Below the pieces are notes generated by a model, which ran no database searches, was not told where the DNA came from, and saw only the letters and a list, made by a program, of their open reading frames with translations. Both the position numbers and the translations under genes were made by a program. Positions 8,872 to 17,989 of a stretch of 64,000 nt of DNA are shown here, piece after piece. Numbering within the stretch: position 1 is the first letter of the stretch; each line of letters begins with the position of its first letter. Source of the stretch: DATBRV01 sp036560145 (GTDB taxonomy: Bacteria > Myxococcota_A > UBA9160 > SMWR01); contig DATBRV010000049.1 of NCBI GenBank assembly GCA_036560145.1, forward strand, positions 33,224 through 97,223. The letters run 5' to 3'.

Positions 8872-10032
8872 ATGGATACGGCCACCTCGATCCTGCTGGC
8901 GATGGGTTTGCTGGTCGCGTGGATGATCGGACCCATCATGGTGTTGCGCTACCGGATCGTCGTCGTTCCGAAGCGATACGAAGAGATCCGGGATCGCTTC
9001 GTCGGGAATGATCCGGAAGGGTTGCGGGCGACACCGGACGATCGGAGCCGATCCGGCGCCTGGCATTACGCGCGCCTGCTCAGCCCCGGTACAAAGCCAG
9101 AGGATCCCGAGAAGACCCTCAAACAGCAGTTCTGGCACTTCCACGGGTGGAATCGCTACCGCCTGCCGCTCGCCGCCGTCGTCGTCCTGTCGGGTCTCAT
9201 GCTGGCCTTCTCGGGCCTCTGGATTGCGCAGAAGCTCTGCCCGCCCCCGAGCACGCCCATCGGAACCGCCCTCGCCCGGATCGAGCCCGTTTTCCCGATG
9301 GCTCTCTGGGGCGCCTACGTCTGGTCGCTCTACGAGATCCTGAGTCGCAGGAAGTCGGGCGACCTGACCCCCGTCGAGCTATGGGAGATCGCCTCCCGCT
9401 ACGTCACGGCGATCCCGGTTGGCTATGCCTTCTCGCTGCTCATCGACCTCAGCAGTGCCCAGCCGCTCGCTGCGTTCGCCGTGTCCGCCTTCCCGCTGCG
9501 CGACATCCGGCAATTCTTCCGCGCCTATTCCCTCAGCAAGCTGGATCGGAAGAGCGAGACTGCTTCCTCCGCCGACTCGAGGGGCTACCTGAGCGACACG
9601 CTTTGCGGCGTGGGGAACGCCACCATCGCCCGACTGGAGGAGTTGAACATCGAAAGCTACATGGACCTCGCCTATGCGGACCCGGTGAAGCTGATGATCA
9701 AGACCGGGGCCCCCATCGAGCTGGTGCTCGCCTGGATCGATCAGGCGATGCTCTCCGTGTATGCCGCTCCGCACAAGGCCGCGCTGGCGTCGTACGGGAT
9801 GCCCTGCGCCCTCGACATGTGCGAGTTCTACGCCCGCCACTGCTGGGACGTCGTCGGAGGGACGAGCAAGCCATGGGAAATCAACGCCGCCGTGCTGGCT
9901 CTGGCCCACAAGCTCGAAATCCCAGCGGTGATCCTGGTCGAGCAGATCCTGCGCAACGTGTTCGAGGATCCGCACACCCAGTTCCTCGTCCGCGTCTGGC
10001 ACGGCCCCGCCACGTCCGAGACCACGCTATGA
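8872..10032 (+). CDS. hypothetical membrane protein
   Basis: A 386-residue protein I do not recognise. An N-terminal membrane segment (residues about 6-25) is followed by a charged loop. Further hydrophobic segments lie near 98-118 (LPLAAVVVLSGLMLAFSGLW), 138-155 and 172-195. The C-terminal half is soluble-looking and contains a helix-hairpin-helix-like stretch near 255-285 (VGNATIARLEELNIESYMDL). Codon use is less GC-biased at third positions than in the flanking operons, which may mark a recent acquisition. It converges on the peroxiredoxin gene, with the two stops overlapping by six bases. Confidence 0.7.
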   Translation: MDTATSILLAMGLLVAWMIGPIMVLRYRIVVVPKRYEEIRDRFVGNDPEGLRATPDDRSRSGAWHYARLLSPGTKPEDPEKTLKQQFWHFHGWNRYRLPLAAVVVLSGLMLAFSGLWIAQKLCPPPSTPIGTALARIEPVFPMALWGAYVWSLYEILSRRKSGDLTPVELWEIASRYVTAIPVGYAFSLLIDLSSAQPLAAFAVSAFPLRDIRQFFRAYSLSKLDRKSETASSADSRGYLSDTLCGVGNATIARLEELNIESYMDLAYADPVKLMIKTGAPIELVLAWIDQAMLSVYAAPHKAALASYGMPCALDMCEFYARHCWDVVGGTSKPWEINAAVLALAHKLEIPAVILVEQILRNVFEDPHTQFLVRVWHGPATSETTL

Positions 10033-10560
10033 GGCGCGCTGCAGCACGGCGAGATCCGCGAGCACCTGCTTCACGTTCTGCTTCGGATCGACGTTCTCGT
10101 AGTGCTTCGCGATCTTGCCGCTCGGATCGATCAGGAAGGTGTCGCGGCGCGCGTAGGTGAAGCCGAGCCGTGAGGTGAGCACGCCGTAGCGCGCGGCGAC
10201 CTCCTTGTTGGCATCCGAGAGCAACGGAAACGACACGTGGTATTTCTTGGCGAACTCCGCGTGCGAGGCGACGTCGTCGAGGCTCACGCCCAGCACGCGC
10301 GCGCCGACCTTGTGCAGCTCCGTGACGTCGTCGCGAAACGCGCAGACCTGGTCCGTGCACCCCGGAGTGAAGTCCTTCGGATAGAAGTACAGCACCACCC
10401 AATGGCCCTGGTATTGCTCCAGCGTATGCCACGTCCCGTGCTGGTCCTGGAGGCGGAGCGCCGGCGCCGGCTGCCCGGGCTGCGGCGGCGCGACGTCCGC
10501 CGCACCTGCCGCCGCAGAGAAGCCGAACAGGAGAAGCAACGCCGCGCCGATCGCTCTCAT
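10027..10560 (-). CDS. secreted peroxiredoxin, BCP/thiol-specific antioxidant type
   Basis: A 177-residue peroxiredoxin that reduces hydrogen peroxide or organic peroxides. The core has YFYPKDFTPGCTDQVCAF: the peroxidatic Cys68 and a second Cys73 five residues later, the spacing of the 1-Cys/atypical 2-Cys BCP class. The N terminus (MRAIGAALLLLFGFSAAAGA) is a signal peptide, so the enzyme is periplasmic, which is less common for this class. The ATG at 10558-10560 has GAGG six bases upstream. Its stop codon overlaps the end of the convergent 8872 gene. Confidence 0.88.
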   Translation of the reverse strand: MRAIGAALLLLFGFSAAAGAADVAPPQPGQPAPALRLQDQHGTWHTLEQYQGHWVVLYFYPKDFTPGCTDQVCAFRDDVTELHKVGARVLGVSLDDVASHAEFAKKYHVSFPLLSDANKEVAARYGVLTSRLGFTYARRDTFLIDPSGKIAKHYENVDPKQNVKQVLADLAVLQRAS

Positions 10561-10686
10561 GGGAACCTCGCCAAGGGTTGTCTCGACTCTATCACCGAAT
10601 GCCCGATCGATCCGCGGCGCCGCGTGAGATGAACGCCTCGGCCGACTTCCGCTGTAGCGAAGGGCTTTGCCAGCGTCGAGCCGACG

Positions 10687-11952
10687 GTGTACTGGTACGC
10701 CTGCGTGCCGTCGGTAGCGGAAAAGCAGTCGGTCGTGGGGAGGCTCGCCCGGCGCGCCGGACTGGTCCTGCTCTGGACGGTCTACTGCGCGCTGATCCTC
10801 GAGGCCGGTGCTCGCGCGCTGCTCGCCTTCAAGGCGGGGCCGTCTGGCCTTGTTTATGGCACGCCGCTGGCCAAGGACGAGGTGAAGCGTTCCAAGCGCT
10901 GGGACGAGATGGTCGCGATCAAGGACAAGGACACGGCCGAGCTGGAGAGCGAGATCGGCTCGTACTCGAAGTACCACCCGGGCCAGTACCAGTCGATCAA
11001 CGTCGAGGCCCCGGACAAGCCCGCCACCCTGCTCACCCCGGCCGGCATGGCGTGGTACCCCGTCACCGCCAACAACCACGGCTTTCGCGGCCCGGACTTC
11101 TCGGACGCCAAGGCGCCGGGGGTCGCCCGGGTGGTGACGCTCGGCGCCTCCTCCACCTACGGCTACCGCAATCGGGACAACGAGACGTATCCGTTCTATC
11201 TCCAGGAGTATCTCAACCGCGCCCTCGCGGATCGGAAATGCGGGGAGGTCGCGTCATTCGAGGTGCTGAACTTCGGGATTCCGCACCTCGAGTCCTCGAG
11301 CATTCACGCCCTTTTCGCCGCCGAGGCCCTCGATCTCGATCCCGACGTGGTGACCTTCTACGAAGGAGCCAACGAGACCCGCCGGATCCAGCGCAGCCTG
11401 CACCAGCGCTGGTTCATCGAGCTGACCCGCTACTCGGTGGTCGCCCTCTTCCTCAGCGTCTATTGGGAGCAGAACCTCGAGTCCTTCACGGAGGCCGATC
11501 TGCACCAGCACATCGAGGGCAAGAGCGAGTTCTTCCTGAAGCACGTCTCCGCGATCGCGGACCAGTGCAAGCAGCGCGACATCGTCTTCATCGTCGCCTC
11601 GCAGCTGGCGAAGTCGCTGCTGGTCCCGCGCAAGGAGATGGGCGATTACACGCACGCGCAGGAGGTCGCGCTGGTCGAGCAGAAGCTCGCGAGCGGCCAG
11701 CGGCTCGTGATGAGCGAGCTGCTCTTCCTGATCCACGCGGACATCATGCAGAACCTGGGGACCTGGGTGCGCGCCAACGGCGTGCCCTACGTGGACCTGG
11801 CCGGCAGCTTCGACGAGCGCCACCTGCGGGGCGAGCTGCTGACCTGGGTGCACCTCACCGCCAAGGGCAACCAGGTGATCGCGCAGGAGCTGGGCGACGC
11901 GATCCTGGAGCGCTTCTGCACGACGCAGCAGGCGAAGGCTTCCGGCGGATAA
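10687..11952 (+). CDS. membrane-anchored SGNH/GDSL-type hydrolase
   Basis: A protein of up to 421 residues. An N-terminal membrane segment (LVLLWTVYCALILEAGARALL) precedes an SGNH fold. Block I is VTLGASSTYGYR with the candidate nucleophile Ser, block III is TFYEGANETRR, and block V is WVHLTAKGN with the catalytic His. Proteins of this layout are O-acyl esterases or acyltransferase partners acting on surface glycans; the substrate here is unknown. The start is uncertain: GTG codons at 10687, 10705 and 10735 are all in frame, and the last follows GGAAAAG. Confidence 0.75.
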   Translation: MYWYACVPSVAEKQSVVGRLARRAGLVLLWTVYCALILEAGARALLAFKAGPSGLVYGTPLAKDEVKRSKRWDEMVAIKDKDTAELESEIGSYSKYHPGQYQSINVEAPDKPATLLTPAGMAWYPVTANNHGFRGPDFSDAKAPGVARVVTLGASSTYGYRNRDNETYPFYLQEYLNRALADRKCGEVASFEVLNFGIPHLESSSIHALFAAEALDLDPDVVTFYEGANETRRIQRSLHQRWFIELTRYSVVALFLSVYWEQNLESFTEADLHQHIEGKSEFFLKHVSAIADQCKQRDIVFIVASQLAKSLLVPRKEMGDYTHAQEVALVEQKLASGQRLVMSELLFLIHADIMQNLGTWVRANGVPYVDLAGSFDERHLRGELLTWVHLTAKGNQVIAQELGDAILERFCTTQQAKASGG

Positions 11953-12017
11953 CCGTTGGCAACACCGCCGGTTGACGGCGGATGGCGACGGGTGATAAGA
12001 GGGCGCGCGGAGGATCC

Positions 12018-14030
12018 ATGTCCCGGGCGCACACCCCCGCAAGCCTGCTTGCACTCTGCCTCGTCCTGCTGATCGTCGCGTGCACTCCCCAGACCGGCCA
12101 CCTGAGACTCGCCAGGCCGCACGTCTACGACTCGAAGACCACCCGCGATCAGCTGGCGGAGAGCGGCAAGACCGTGTCCGACAAGATCCGCGCGGACGCG
12201 GACTTGAGCAAGCGACAAGAGGCTTTCTCCGCCGCGGAGACGACGGCGCTCGCCGCCCGCGTCGCCGGCCAGGGCGCAGCGCCCGGCGCGGTGCCAGGAA
12301 CCCCGGGAGTTCCCACCCCCGGCACGGCCGGGGAGATGGCCAAGCCGCCGCCGGTGGTGTCCGCAGAGATCGCGAAGGATTTCGGAAGGACGGTCGAGGA
12401 GCAGGTGAGCGACCTCCTGCACAAGGAGGGGCAGGCCGTCGAGGTGCAGCTTCTCTACTCCGGAAAGGGAGACCCGGACCTCGGCCCCAAAGCGCGCGTG
12501 TATCTCGTGCGCTTCGACATCGGCATCCTGCCGACGCGCCAGAAGCGCTTCAGCTACCCGTGGTGGGTGTTGCAGAGCGGCTTCGGGAGCACCTACCGCT
12601 TCACCGAGGGCTGGTTTGCACGCGTGAGCATGCAGATCCAGTCGCCCCTGTGCAGCGCGGGGGGCCCCGTCTACGTCTACGAGATCGATCCGCGTCAGGG
12701 AGTCTTGACGGCGCTCGACGCCGTCACCAACGTGAACCAGCTCCAGCTCGCCGCCGCCTATATGCAGCCGGGAGCAGCCGGTCAGCTCGACTACCTGAAC
12801 CGCCTCGAAGAGCAATTCGCACAGCAGCGCCGCTACCCGCTCCAGCTGGGCTTCATCGACGGCCCCTGCCGCTTCAGCTGGATCTTCGGCCCGCGCCGTA
12901 TCGTCCAGAAGCGCGGCTGGGTCCGCTTCATTCCGTTCGTCAGCGACTACGAGGTTCAGAGTCGCCTCGAGCCGGGGACGCGGACGGGACACGTGATCCT
13001 GGTCGCGCCGAATGTCGAGACGCTGAAGACGGCCGCCCCGGTGGTCGCCTGCCCGACGGGCTCGAAACGAGAACTCGATGGAACCTGTGTCGAAGGTCCG
13101 AAGAAGGGGCAGGAATCGGCGCCTGAATACAAAATCAGCGGCAACCTCATAGCGCAAGTCGAGCCGGAACGTTCGCGCGCTTGTGGATCCAATGAGAAGC
13201 CGGAAGATTACGCTCGCTTGTGTCTGAACGCGACCGCCGCCTACCTCGAGCTCGACCGCCCCAACACCTACGTACCCATCTCGATCAGCAGTCCAGACGG
13301 TGCTGGAGCCGGCAGAGTCGTGCCGTTGGCACTCGATCTTCCGCTCTCCATGCCGGCGGAGGAGCAGCCAGTAGCCGCGACGTTCACGATTGTCAGCCAG
13401 TTGGTCGCCGAGAACGCGTTCGAAGCCACCCTCACGATTCCGGGCAAGCCGCCCTGTAACCCTTGTTTCACGGTAACGCCGGCACCAGACATCTCCATCG
13501 TCGACACGAACCGCAAGCAGCCACTCGAGATCCTCGACATCGTTTCGGTGACGCCGACGGAGGTCAAGGTCAAGGTGCTCGCGCCTCGGGAGCCCACCAA
13601 GCCCGCCGCCAAGGTGGAGCTCTCCGCGGCCATCGAATCGGACGGCCATCGCTGGAAGGCGACGGGGACGACGCCCTACTCGGGTCCGCCGTGGCGCCCC
13701 GACGACGTCGTGCTCGAATGCCCGAGCAAGAGCGGCGCCAGCGGATCGCTCATCGGGCTCCAGTTGACCGGGTTCAAGGCCGACGCGATCGAGTACATCC
13801 AGTTCGGCAACTTCGCCCTCAAGCCGGGAGCCGAGGCGGCCGGCTGGGCGGTCGCAGACCAGGGCCGGACGGTTCGCTTCACGATCCCGCGACAGCTCAA
13901 GAAGAACGCCGAGATCGAGCCGCCGCCCGAGGGCGCGGTCGTCGACGTCTCCGTTCACCTGAAGGACAAGACCGCGCGCCACGCTCGCGGAGGGTTCACC
14001 TACAAGAACGGGGCGCGTTGCTTGAGTTGA
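12018..14030 (+). CDS. large hypothetical lipoprotein
   Basis: A 670-residue protein I do not recognise. It begins with a lipoprotein signal (MSRAHTPASLLALCLVLLIV then Ala-Cys at the lipobox), so Cys22 should be lipidated. The following region is Gln/Lys-rich and includes a Gly/Pro/Ala-rich linker near residues 88-112. Later it becomes beta-rich, with scattered Cys pairs (CPTGSK, CNPCFTV, CLS at the C terminus) that may form disulfides in the periplasm or on the surface. The ATG at 12018 has GGAGG five bases upstream (12009-12013). An ATG 36 bases earlier is a worse choice. Confidence 0.7.
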   Translation: MSRAHTPASLLALCLVLLIVACTPQTGHLRLARPHVYDSKTTRDQLAESGKTVSDKIRADADLSKRQEAFSAAETTALAARVAGQGAAPGAVPGTPGVPTPGTAGEMAKPPPVVSAEIAKDFGRTVEEQVSDLLHKEGQAVEVQLLYSGKGDPDLGPKARVYLVRFDIGILPTRQKRFSYPWWVLQSGFGSTYRFTEGWFARVSMQIQSPLCSAGGPVYVYEIDPRQGVLTALDAVTNVNQLQLAAAYMQPGAAGQLDYLNRLEEQFAQQRRYPLQLGFIDGPCRFSWIFGPRRIVQKRGWVRFIPFVSDYEVQSRLEPGTRTGHVILVAPNVETLKTAAPVVACPTGSKRELDGTCVEGPKKGQESAPEYKISGNLIAQVEPERSRACGSNEKPEDYARLCLNATAAYLELDRPNTYVPISISSPDGAGAGRVVPLALDLPLSMPAEEQPVAATFTIVSQLVAENAFEATLTIPGKPPCNPCFTVTPAPDISIVDTNRKQPLEILDIVSVTPTEVKVKVLAPREPTKPAAKVELSAAIESDGHRWKATGTTPYSGPPWRPDDVVLECPSKSGASGSLIGLQLTGFKADAIEYIQFGNFALKPGAEAAGWAVADQGRTVRFTIPRQLKKNAEIEPPPEGAVVDVSVHLKDKTARHARGGFTYKNGARCLS

Positions 14031-14043
14031 TGGCCCTCGAGTA

Positions 14044-15234
14044 CTACCCCCGCGGCAGGTCCTCGAACGCCACGTCCCGGTCCTTGCGCGGCTCCCGCGG
14101 GAGCCCCAGCACGCGCTCGGCGGCCACGTTCTTCTGCACCTCGTCGGTGCCGCCCGCGATGTGGAGGGCCGGGGCGCCGAGGAACTGGTTCTGCCAGGCG
14201 CCCTGGCGCGCGAGCGCCTCCGGGCCGATCAGGCGCAGGCCCAGCTCCGAGGCTTTGGTGAGAATGCGCGCCAGCGCGAGCTTCATCACCGAGCTCTCGG
14301 CCGCCGCGAACTTCCCCTGCCCGAGCTCGGTGATCACGCGGGCGTTCATCAGCTCGAGCGTACGCACCCAGGTGTAGAGTCGCGCGAGCTCGTCGCGCGT
14401 GACCGGATCCAGGCGCTCGCGGTTCGCCTGGGCGTGGCGGACCAGGCCGTCGAAATCCAGCCAGCGCTCGATGCCGCCGATCGCCATGCGCTCGTTCATC
14501 AGGGTCGTCATGGCGACGCCCCAGCCTCCCCCCACCGGGCCGAGCCGCTGCGCGTCGGGAATCCGCACGCCGTCGAGGAAGACCTCGTTGAAGTGGAGGC
14601 CCCCCGTCATCTGGCGGAGCGGGCGCACGCTGACGCCGGGCGCGTGCATGTCGGCGAGAAAATAGGTGATGCCCGCGTGCTTGGGGACCTTCGGATCGCT
14701 GCGCGCGAGCAGGATGCCGAAATCGGCATGGTGCCCACCGGAGCACCAGGTCTTCTGCCCGGTCACGATCCAGTCGTCGCCGCCCTGCACCGCGCGGGTG
14801 GCGAGCGACGCGAGATCCGAACCGGCGCCCGGCTCGCTGAAGAGCTGACACCAGATCTCGTCACCGCGCAGCATGCCGGGCAGGTAGCGCGCCGTCTGCT
14901 CGGGCGTGCCGTGCGCGATGATCGTCGGACCCGCCATCCCGATGCCGACCACGAAGAGCGACTCGCCCATGCCGGTGCGGGCCAGCTCCTGGTTCCAGAT
15001 GATCTGCTGGATCGGGCCGAGCCCGCGTCCGCCGAACGCCTCCGGCCATGTGATGGCCGCCCAGCCGTTCGCGTGCAGGGTCTGCTGCCAGGAGCGCCAG
15101 AGACCCAGCGTCGCCTGCGCGTCGGCGTCCGCCAGGTCGAAGTAGTCCGGCATCTTGGCGGGCGGATGCGCCTCGAGGAAGGCGCGCGCCTGCGCGCGGA
15201 AGGCGGCTTCGGCCGGGGAGTCGCGAAAGTCCAT
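14044..15234 (-). CDS. acyl-CoA dehydrogenase
   Basis: A 396-residue FAD-dependent acyl-CoA dehydrogenase of full family length. It has WCQLFSEPGAGSDLASL and the VTGQKTWCSGGHHAD stretch in the FAD/substrate region, and the C-terminal IAGGTDEVQKNVAAERVLGLP motif. The C-terminal position of the MCAD catalytic Glu is Gly. A Glu in helix G (MNERMAIGG), as in isovaleryl-CoA dehydrogenase, is the likely base. It is transcribed away from the other two dehydrogenases, downstream of the ferredoxin gene, and shares the palindromic operator at 15557-15570 with them. Confidence 0.92.
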   Translation of the reverse strand: MDFRDSPAEAAFRAQARAFLEAHPPAKMPDYFDLADADAQATLGLWRSWQQTLHANGWAAITWPEAFGGRGLGPIQQIIWNQELARTGMGESLFVVGIGMAGPTIIAHGTPEQTARYLPGMLRGDEIWCQLFSEPGAGSDLASLATRAVQGGDDWIVTGQKTWCSGGHHADFGILLARSDPKVPKHAGITYFLADMHAPGVSVRPLRQMTGGLHFNEVFLDGVRIPDAQRLGPVGGGWGVAMTTLMNERMAIGGIERWLDFDGLVRHAQANRERLDPVTRDELARLYTWVRTLELMNARVITELGQGKFAAAESSVMKLALARILTKASELGLRLIGPEALARQGAWQNQFLGAPALHIAGGTDEVQKNVAAERVLGLPREPRKDRDVAFEDLPRG

Positions 15235-15258
15235 GCCAGGGCCCGCGGCGCGGGCGCC

Positions 15259-15453
15259 TCAGTCCTCGACGATCGAGATCGCCTGGCGCGGGCAGAGCCG
15301 CACGGCCTCCTCGACCTTCTTGCGCAGCGACGCGGGAGGACGCTCGATCAGCACGGTCAGGGTGTCGTCCTCCTCGACACGGAAGACCTCGGGGCAGGTC
15401 TCCATGCAGACGGCGTTCGCTTCGCACAGGTCGTAGTCGATCACGATCTTCAT
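15259..15453 (-). CDS. small ferredoxin, 3Fe-4S type
   Basis: A 64-residue ferredoxin of the kind that feeds electrons to cytochromes P450 or oxygenases. Cluster ligands fit Cys-x5-Cys (DLCEANAVC) plus the distant Cys-Pro (RLCPRQAI). The residue at the fourth ligand position of 4Fe-4S proteins is Asn, so a 3Fe-4S cluster is expected. An extra Cys (METCPEVF) replaces the Ala or Gly usual in this family. I chose ATG 15451-15453 because GAGAGGGCG lies just upstream; six more codons are open before it. It is co-directional with the dehydrogenase at 14044. Confidence 0.88.
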   Translation of the reverse strand: MKIVIDYDLCEANAVCMETCPEVFRVEEDDTLTVLIERPPASLRKKVEEAVRLCPRQAISIVED

Positions 15454-15556
15454 CTCGCCCTCTCTTCGCACCGGGCCCGCATGAGAACACGATCCGCCCC
15501 GCCCGGCAAGCCGGGCGCGGTGGACAAGCTACCGCGACGGGTTTACCTTGCCGCAC

Positions 15557-15570
15557 TAGAACACGTTCCA
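15557..15570. promoter_or_regulatory. KstR-like TetR operator, left
   Basis: TAGAACACGTTCCA fits the 14-base palindrome TNNAACNNGTTNNA recognised by mycobacterial KstR. It lies between the divergent ferredoxin/dehydrogenase (start 15453) and dehydrogenase (start 15627) operons. A second match is at 21370-21383 beside the TetR gene. Confidence 0.6.
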
Positions 15571-15626
15571 CCAGGCCCCCCGATCCCTTCGCCGTCCGCC
15601 CGGCCGGCGCTCCGCGAGGACCCCGC

Positions 15627-16802
15627 ATGCATCTCGACCTCTCGCCCGAGCAGAAGGCCTTCCGCGACCAGCTGCGCGGTTACCTCGCACGCCTGGTGAC
15701 GCCCGAGCTGATGGACGAGATGCGCGGCAGCGAAGGCGGCAGCCCCGGCTTCCGGCGCGCGTTGCGCCAGATGGGCGCGGACGGCCTGCTCGGCATCGGC
15801 TGGCCCAAGGAGTATGGCGGCCAGGCGCGCGGACCCATCGAGCAGTACATCTTCTCCGACGAGGTGCAGCGCTCGGGCTTCCCCCTGCCCTTCCTCACGC
15901 TCGGCACCGTCGGCCCCACCCTGATGCGGCATGGCAACGAGGAGCAGCGGCGCGAGTTCCTGCCCAAAATTTTGCGCGGCGAGATGCTCTTCGCGATCGG
16001 CTACTCGGAAGCCGGCGCCGGCACCGACCTCGCCGGTCTCAAGACCAAGGCCGAACGCGACGGCGACGGCTGGGTGATCAACGGCGCGAAGATGTGGACC
16101 AGCCTGGCGGACCACGCCGACTACATCTGGCTGGCGGCCCGCACGGATCCGAAGGCGAAGAAGCACCGCGGCATCTCGGTCTTCCTGGTGCCGACCTCCT
16201 CGCCGGGCTTCAAGATCACCAGGATCACCACCCTGGGCGGGATCCGCACCAACGCCACCTACTACGAGAACGTGCGCGTCCCCTCCTCGAACCTGATCGG
16301 CGGCGAGAACAACGGCTGGTCGCTGATCACGGGGCAGCTCAACCACGAGCGCGTGTCGCTGATGAACGTCGGCCCGCTGAGCCGGATCCTCGACGAGGCG
16401 CGCCGCTGGGCGCAGGAGACCAAGGTCGAGGGCGGCCGCCGCGTGATCGACGAGCCCTGGGTGCAGGCGAACTTCGCGCGCATCCATGCGAAGCTCGAAG
16501 TGCTGCGCCTGATGAACTGGAAGCAGGCCTGGGCCCTCCAGCACAGCCAGCTCCACCCGGCCGACGCCTCGGCCGTCAAAGTATTTGGCAGCGAGTTCTA
16601 CGTCGAGGCCTACCGCGCCTTGCTCGAGATCTTCGGCGCGCAGGGCCTCTTGCGGGCGGATTCGCCCGGCGCCGTGCTGAAGGGCCGCGTCGAGATGATG
16701 TACCGCAACACCCTGATCCTCACCTTCGGCGGCGGTACCAACGAGGTGCAGCGCGACATCATCGCGATGACGGCGCTCGGGCTGCCGCACTACAAGAGCT
16801 GA
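15627..16802 (+). CDS. acyl-CoA dehydrogenase
   Basis: A 391-residue acyl-CoA dehydrogenase: SPEQKAFRDQLRGYL at the start, FAIGYSEAGAGTDLAGL and VINGAKMWTSLADHADYIW in the middle, FGGGTNEVQRDIIAMTALGLP at the end. The C-terminal position of the MCAD base is Gly; the Glu in LNHERVSL is the probable catalytic base. It is followed 13 bases later by a shorter, diverged dehydrogenase, the arrangement of the heteromeric steroid-side-chain enzymes of actinobacteria (FadE28/FadE29 type). The ATG is 57 bases from the TetR-type operator. Confidence 0.92.
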   Translation: MHLDLSPEQKAFRDQLRGYLARLVTPELMDEMRGSEGGSPGFRRALRQMGADGLLGIGWPKEYGGQARGPIEQYIFSDEVQRSGFPLPFLTLGTVGPTLMRHGNEEQRREFLPKILRGEMLFAIGYSEAGAGTDLAGLKTKAERDGDGWVINGAKMWTSLADHADYIWLAARTDPKAKKHRGISVFLVPTSSPGFKITRITTLGGIRTNATYYENVRVPSSNLIGGENNGWSLITGQLNHERVSLMNVGPLSRILDEARRWAQETKVEGGRRVIDEPWVQANFARIHAKLEVLRLMNWKQAWALQHSQLHPADASAVKVFGSEFYVEAYRALLEIFGAQGLLRADSPGAVLKGRVEMMYRNTLILTFGGGTNEVQRDIIAMTALGLPHYKS

Positions 16803-16815
16803 GGCCTCGAACGAA

Positions 16816-17952
16816 ATGGATTTCTCCCTCTCCGAAGAACAGCAGGAAGTCCGGGACCTCGCCCGCAAGATCCTGGAGGATCGCTGCACCCACGACCGCC
16901 TGAAGCTGGTGGAAGCCAGCGAGACGGGCGTCGACCTCGAGCTGTGGAGCGAGCTCGCGCGCGCGAACCTGCTCGGCGTGGGCCTGCCCGAGGCCTTCGG
17001 CGGCAGCGAGCTGGGCTTCTTCACCACCTGCCTGCTGCTCGAGGAGCTCGGCCGGACGGTGGCGCAGGTGCCGGCGCTGGCCACCCTGGTGATGGGGGCG
17101 CTTCCGATCGCGCGCTTCGGCAGCCCGGCGCAACAGCGCCGCTGGCTCCCGGGCGTCGCGAGCGGCGAGGTGATCCTGAGCGCGGCGCTGCTGGAAGCCG
17201 GCAACGAAGAGCCGGCGCGGCCGACCACGGCGTTCCGCGCGGCCGGCGGCGGCTTCCTGCTGGACGGCGTCAAGATCTGCGTCCCGGCGGCGCATCTGGC
17301 CCAGCGCGTGCTGGTGCCGGCGCGCGGCGCGGATGGCAGCGTGGCGGCCTTCCTGGTCGACCCGGCCGCGGACGGCGTCCGGCTCGAGCCGCAGCACACG
17401 ACCAACCACGAGCGCCACTCGCAGCTCACGCTCGCCTCCGTGCGCGTCGGGGCCGACGACGTCCTCGGCGAGCTCGCCAAGGGCGCCGAGATCGTGCAGT
17501 GGCTCGCCGAGCGCGCCACCGCCGCGCTCTGCGCGCTCCAGCTCGGCGTCTCCGACCGCGCGCTGCGCATGACCGCGACCTACGCCGCCAATCGCGTGCA
17601 GTTCGACCGCCCGATCGGCAGCTTCCAGGCCGTGCACACGCGCGCCGCCGACGCCTTCATCGACGTGGAGGCCATGCGGCTCACCTGCTGGCTGGCGGCC
17701 TGGCGCCTCTCGCAGGAGCTGCCCGCCAGCGACGAGGTCGCGGTGGCCAAGTACTGGGCGGCCGAGGGCGGCCAGTTCGTCGGCTACGCCGCGCAGCACC
17801 TGCACGGCGGCATCGGCATCGACGTCGACTACCCGCTGCACCGCTACTACCGCTGGGCGAAGCAGCTCGAGCTCACGCTCGGCTCGGCGCCCGTCCAGCT
17901 GGCGCGGATCGGCGCGCGCATGGCGCGGGAGGCGGCGCCGCCGGCGACCTGA
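16816..17952 (+). CDS. acyl-CoA dehydrogenase, diverged partner subunit
   Basis: A 378-residue member of the acyl-CoA dehydrogenase family (MDFSLSEEQQEVRDLARKIL at the start, RVQFDRPIGSFQAVHTRAAD in the C-terminal helical domain). It is clearly diverged: the usual S-E-x-x-A-G-S-D stretch reads LEAGNEEPARPT, and the end has HLHGGIGIDVDYPLHRYYR. Such sequences often form a non-identical pair with the preceding dehydrogenase. It lies 13 bases downstream of that gene and 37 bases upstream of the acyl-CoA ligase gene. Confidence 0.9.
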   Translation: MDFSLSEEQQEVRDLARKILEDRCTHDRLKLVEASETGVDLELWSELARANLLGVGLPEAFGGSELGFFTTCLLLEELGRTVAQVPALATLVMGALPIARFGSPAQQRRWLPGVASGEVILSAALLEAGNEEPARPTTAFRAAGGGFLLDGVKICVPAAHLAQRVLVPARGADGSVAAFLVDPAADGVRLEPQHTTNHERHSQLTLASVRVGADDVLGELAKGAEIVQWLAERATAALCALQLGVSDRALRMTATYAANRVQFDRPIGSFQAVHTRAADAFIDVEAMRLTCWLAAWRLSQELPASDEVAVAKYWAAEGGQFVGYAAQHLHGGIGIDVDYPLHRYYRWAKQLELTLGSAPVQLARIGARMAREAAPPAT

Positions 17953-17989
17953 GCTGGCGCGAGCCGCGGGCCTGCGGGAGGATCCGTCC

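Noticed and set aside
15965..15973. AAAATTTT tract in a dehydrogenase gene and a similar one at 28734 in the exporter
   Set aside because: Both encode ordinary Lys-Ile codons in conserved positions; no sign of a regulatory role.
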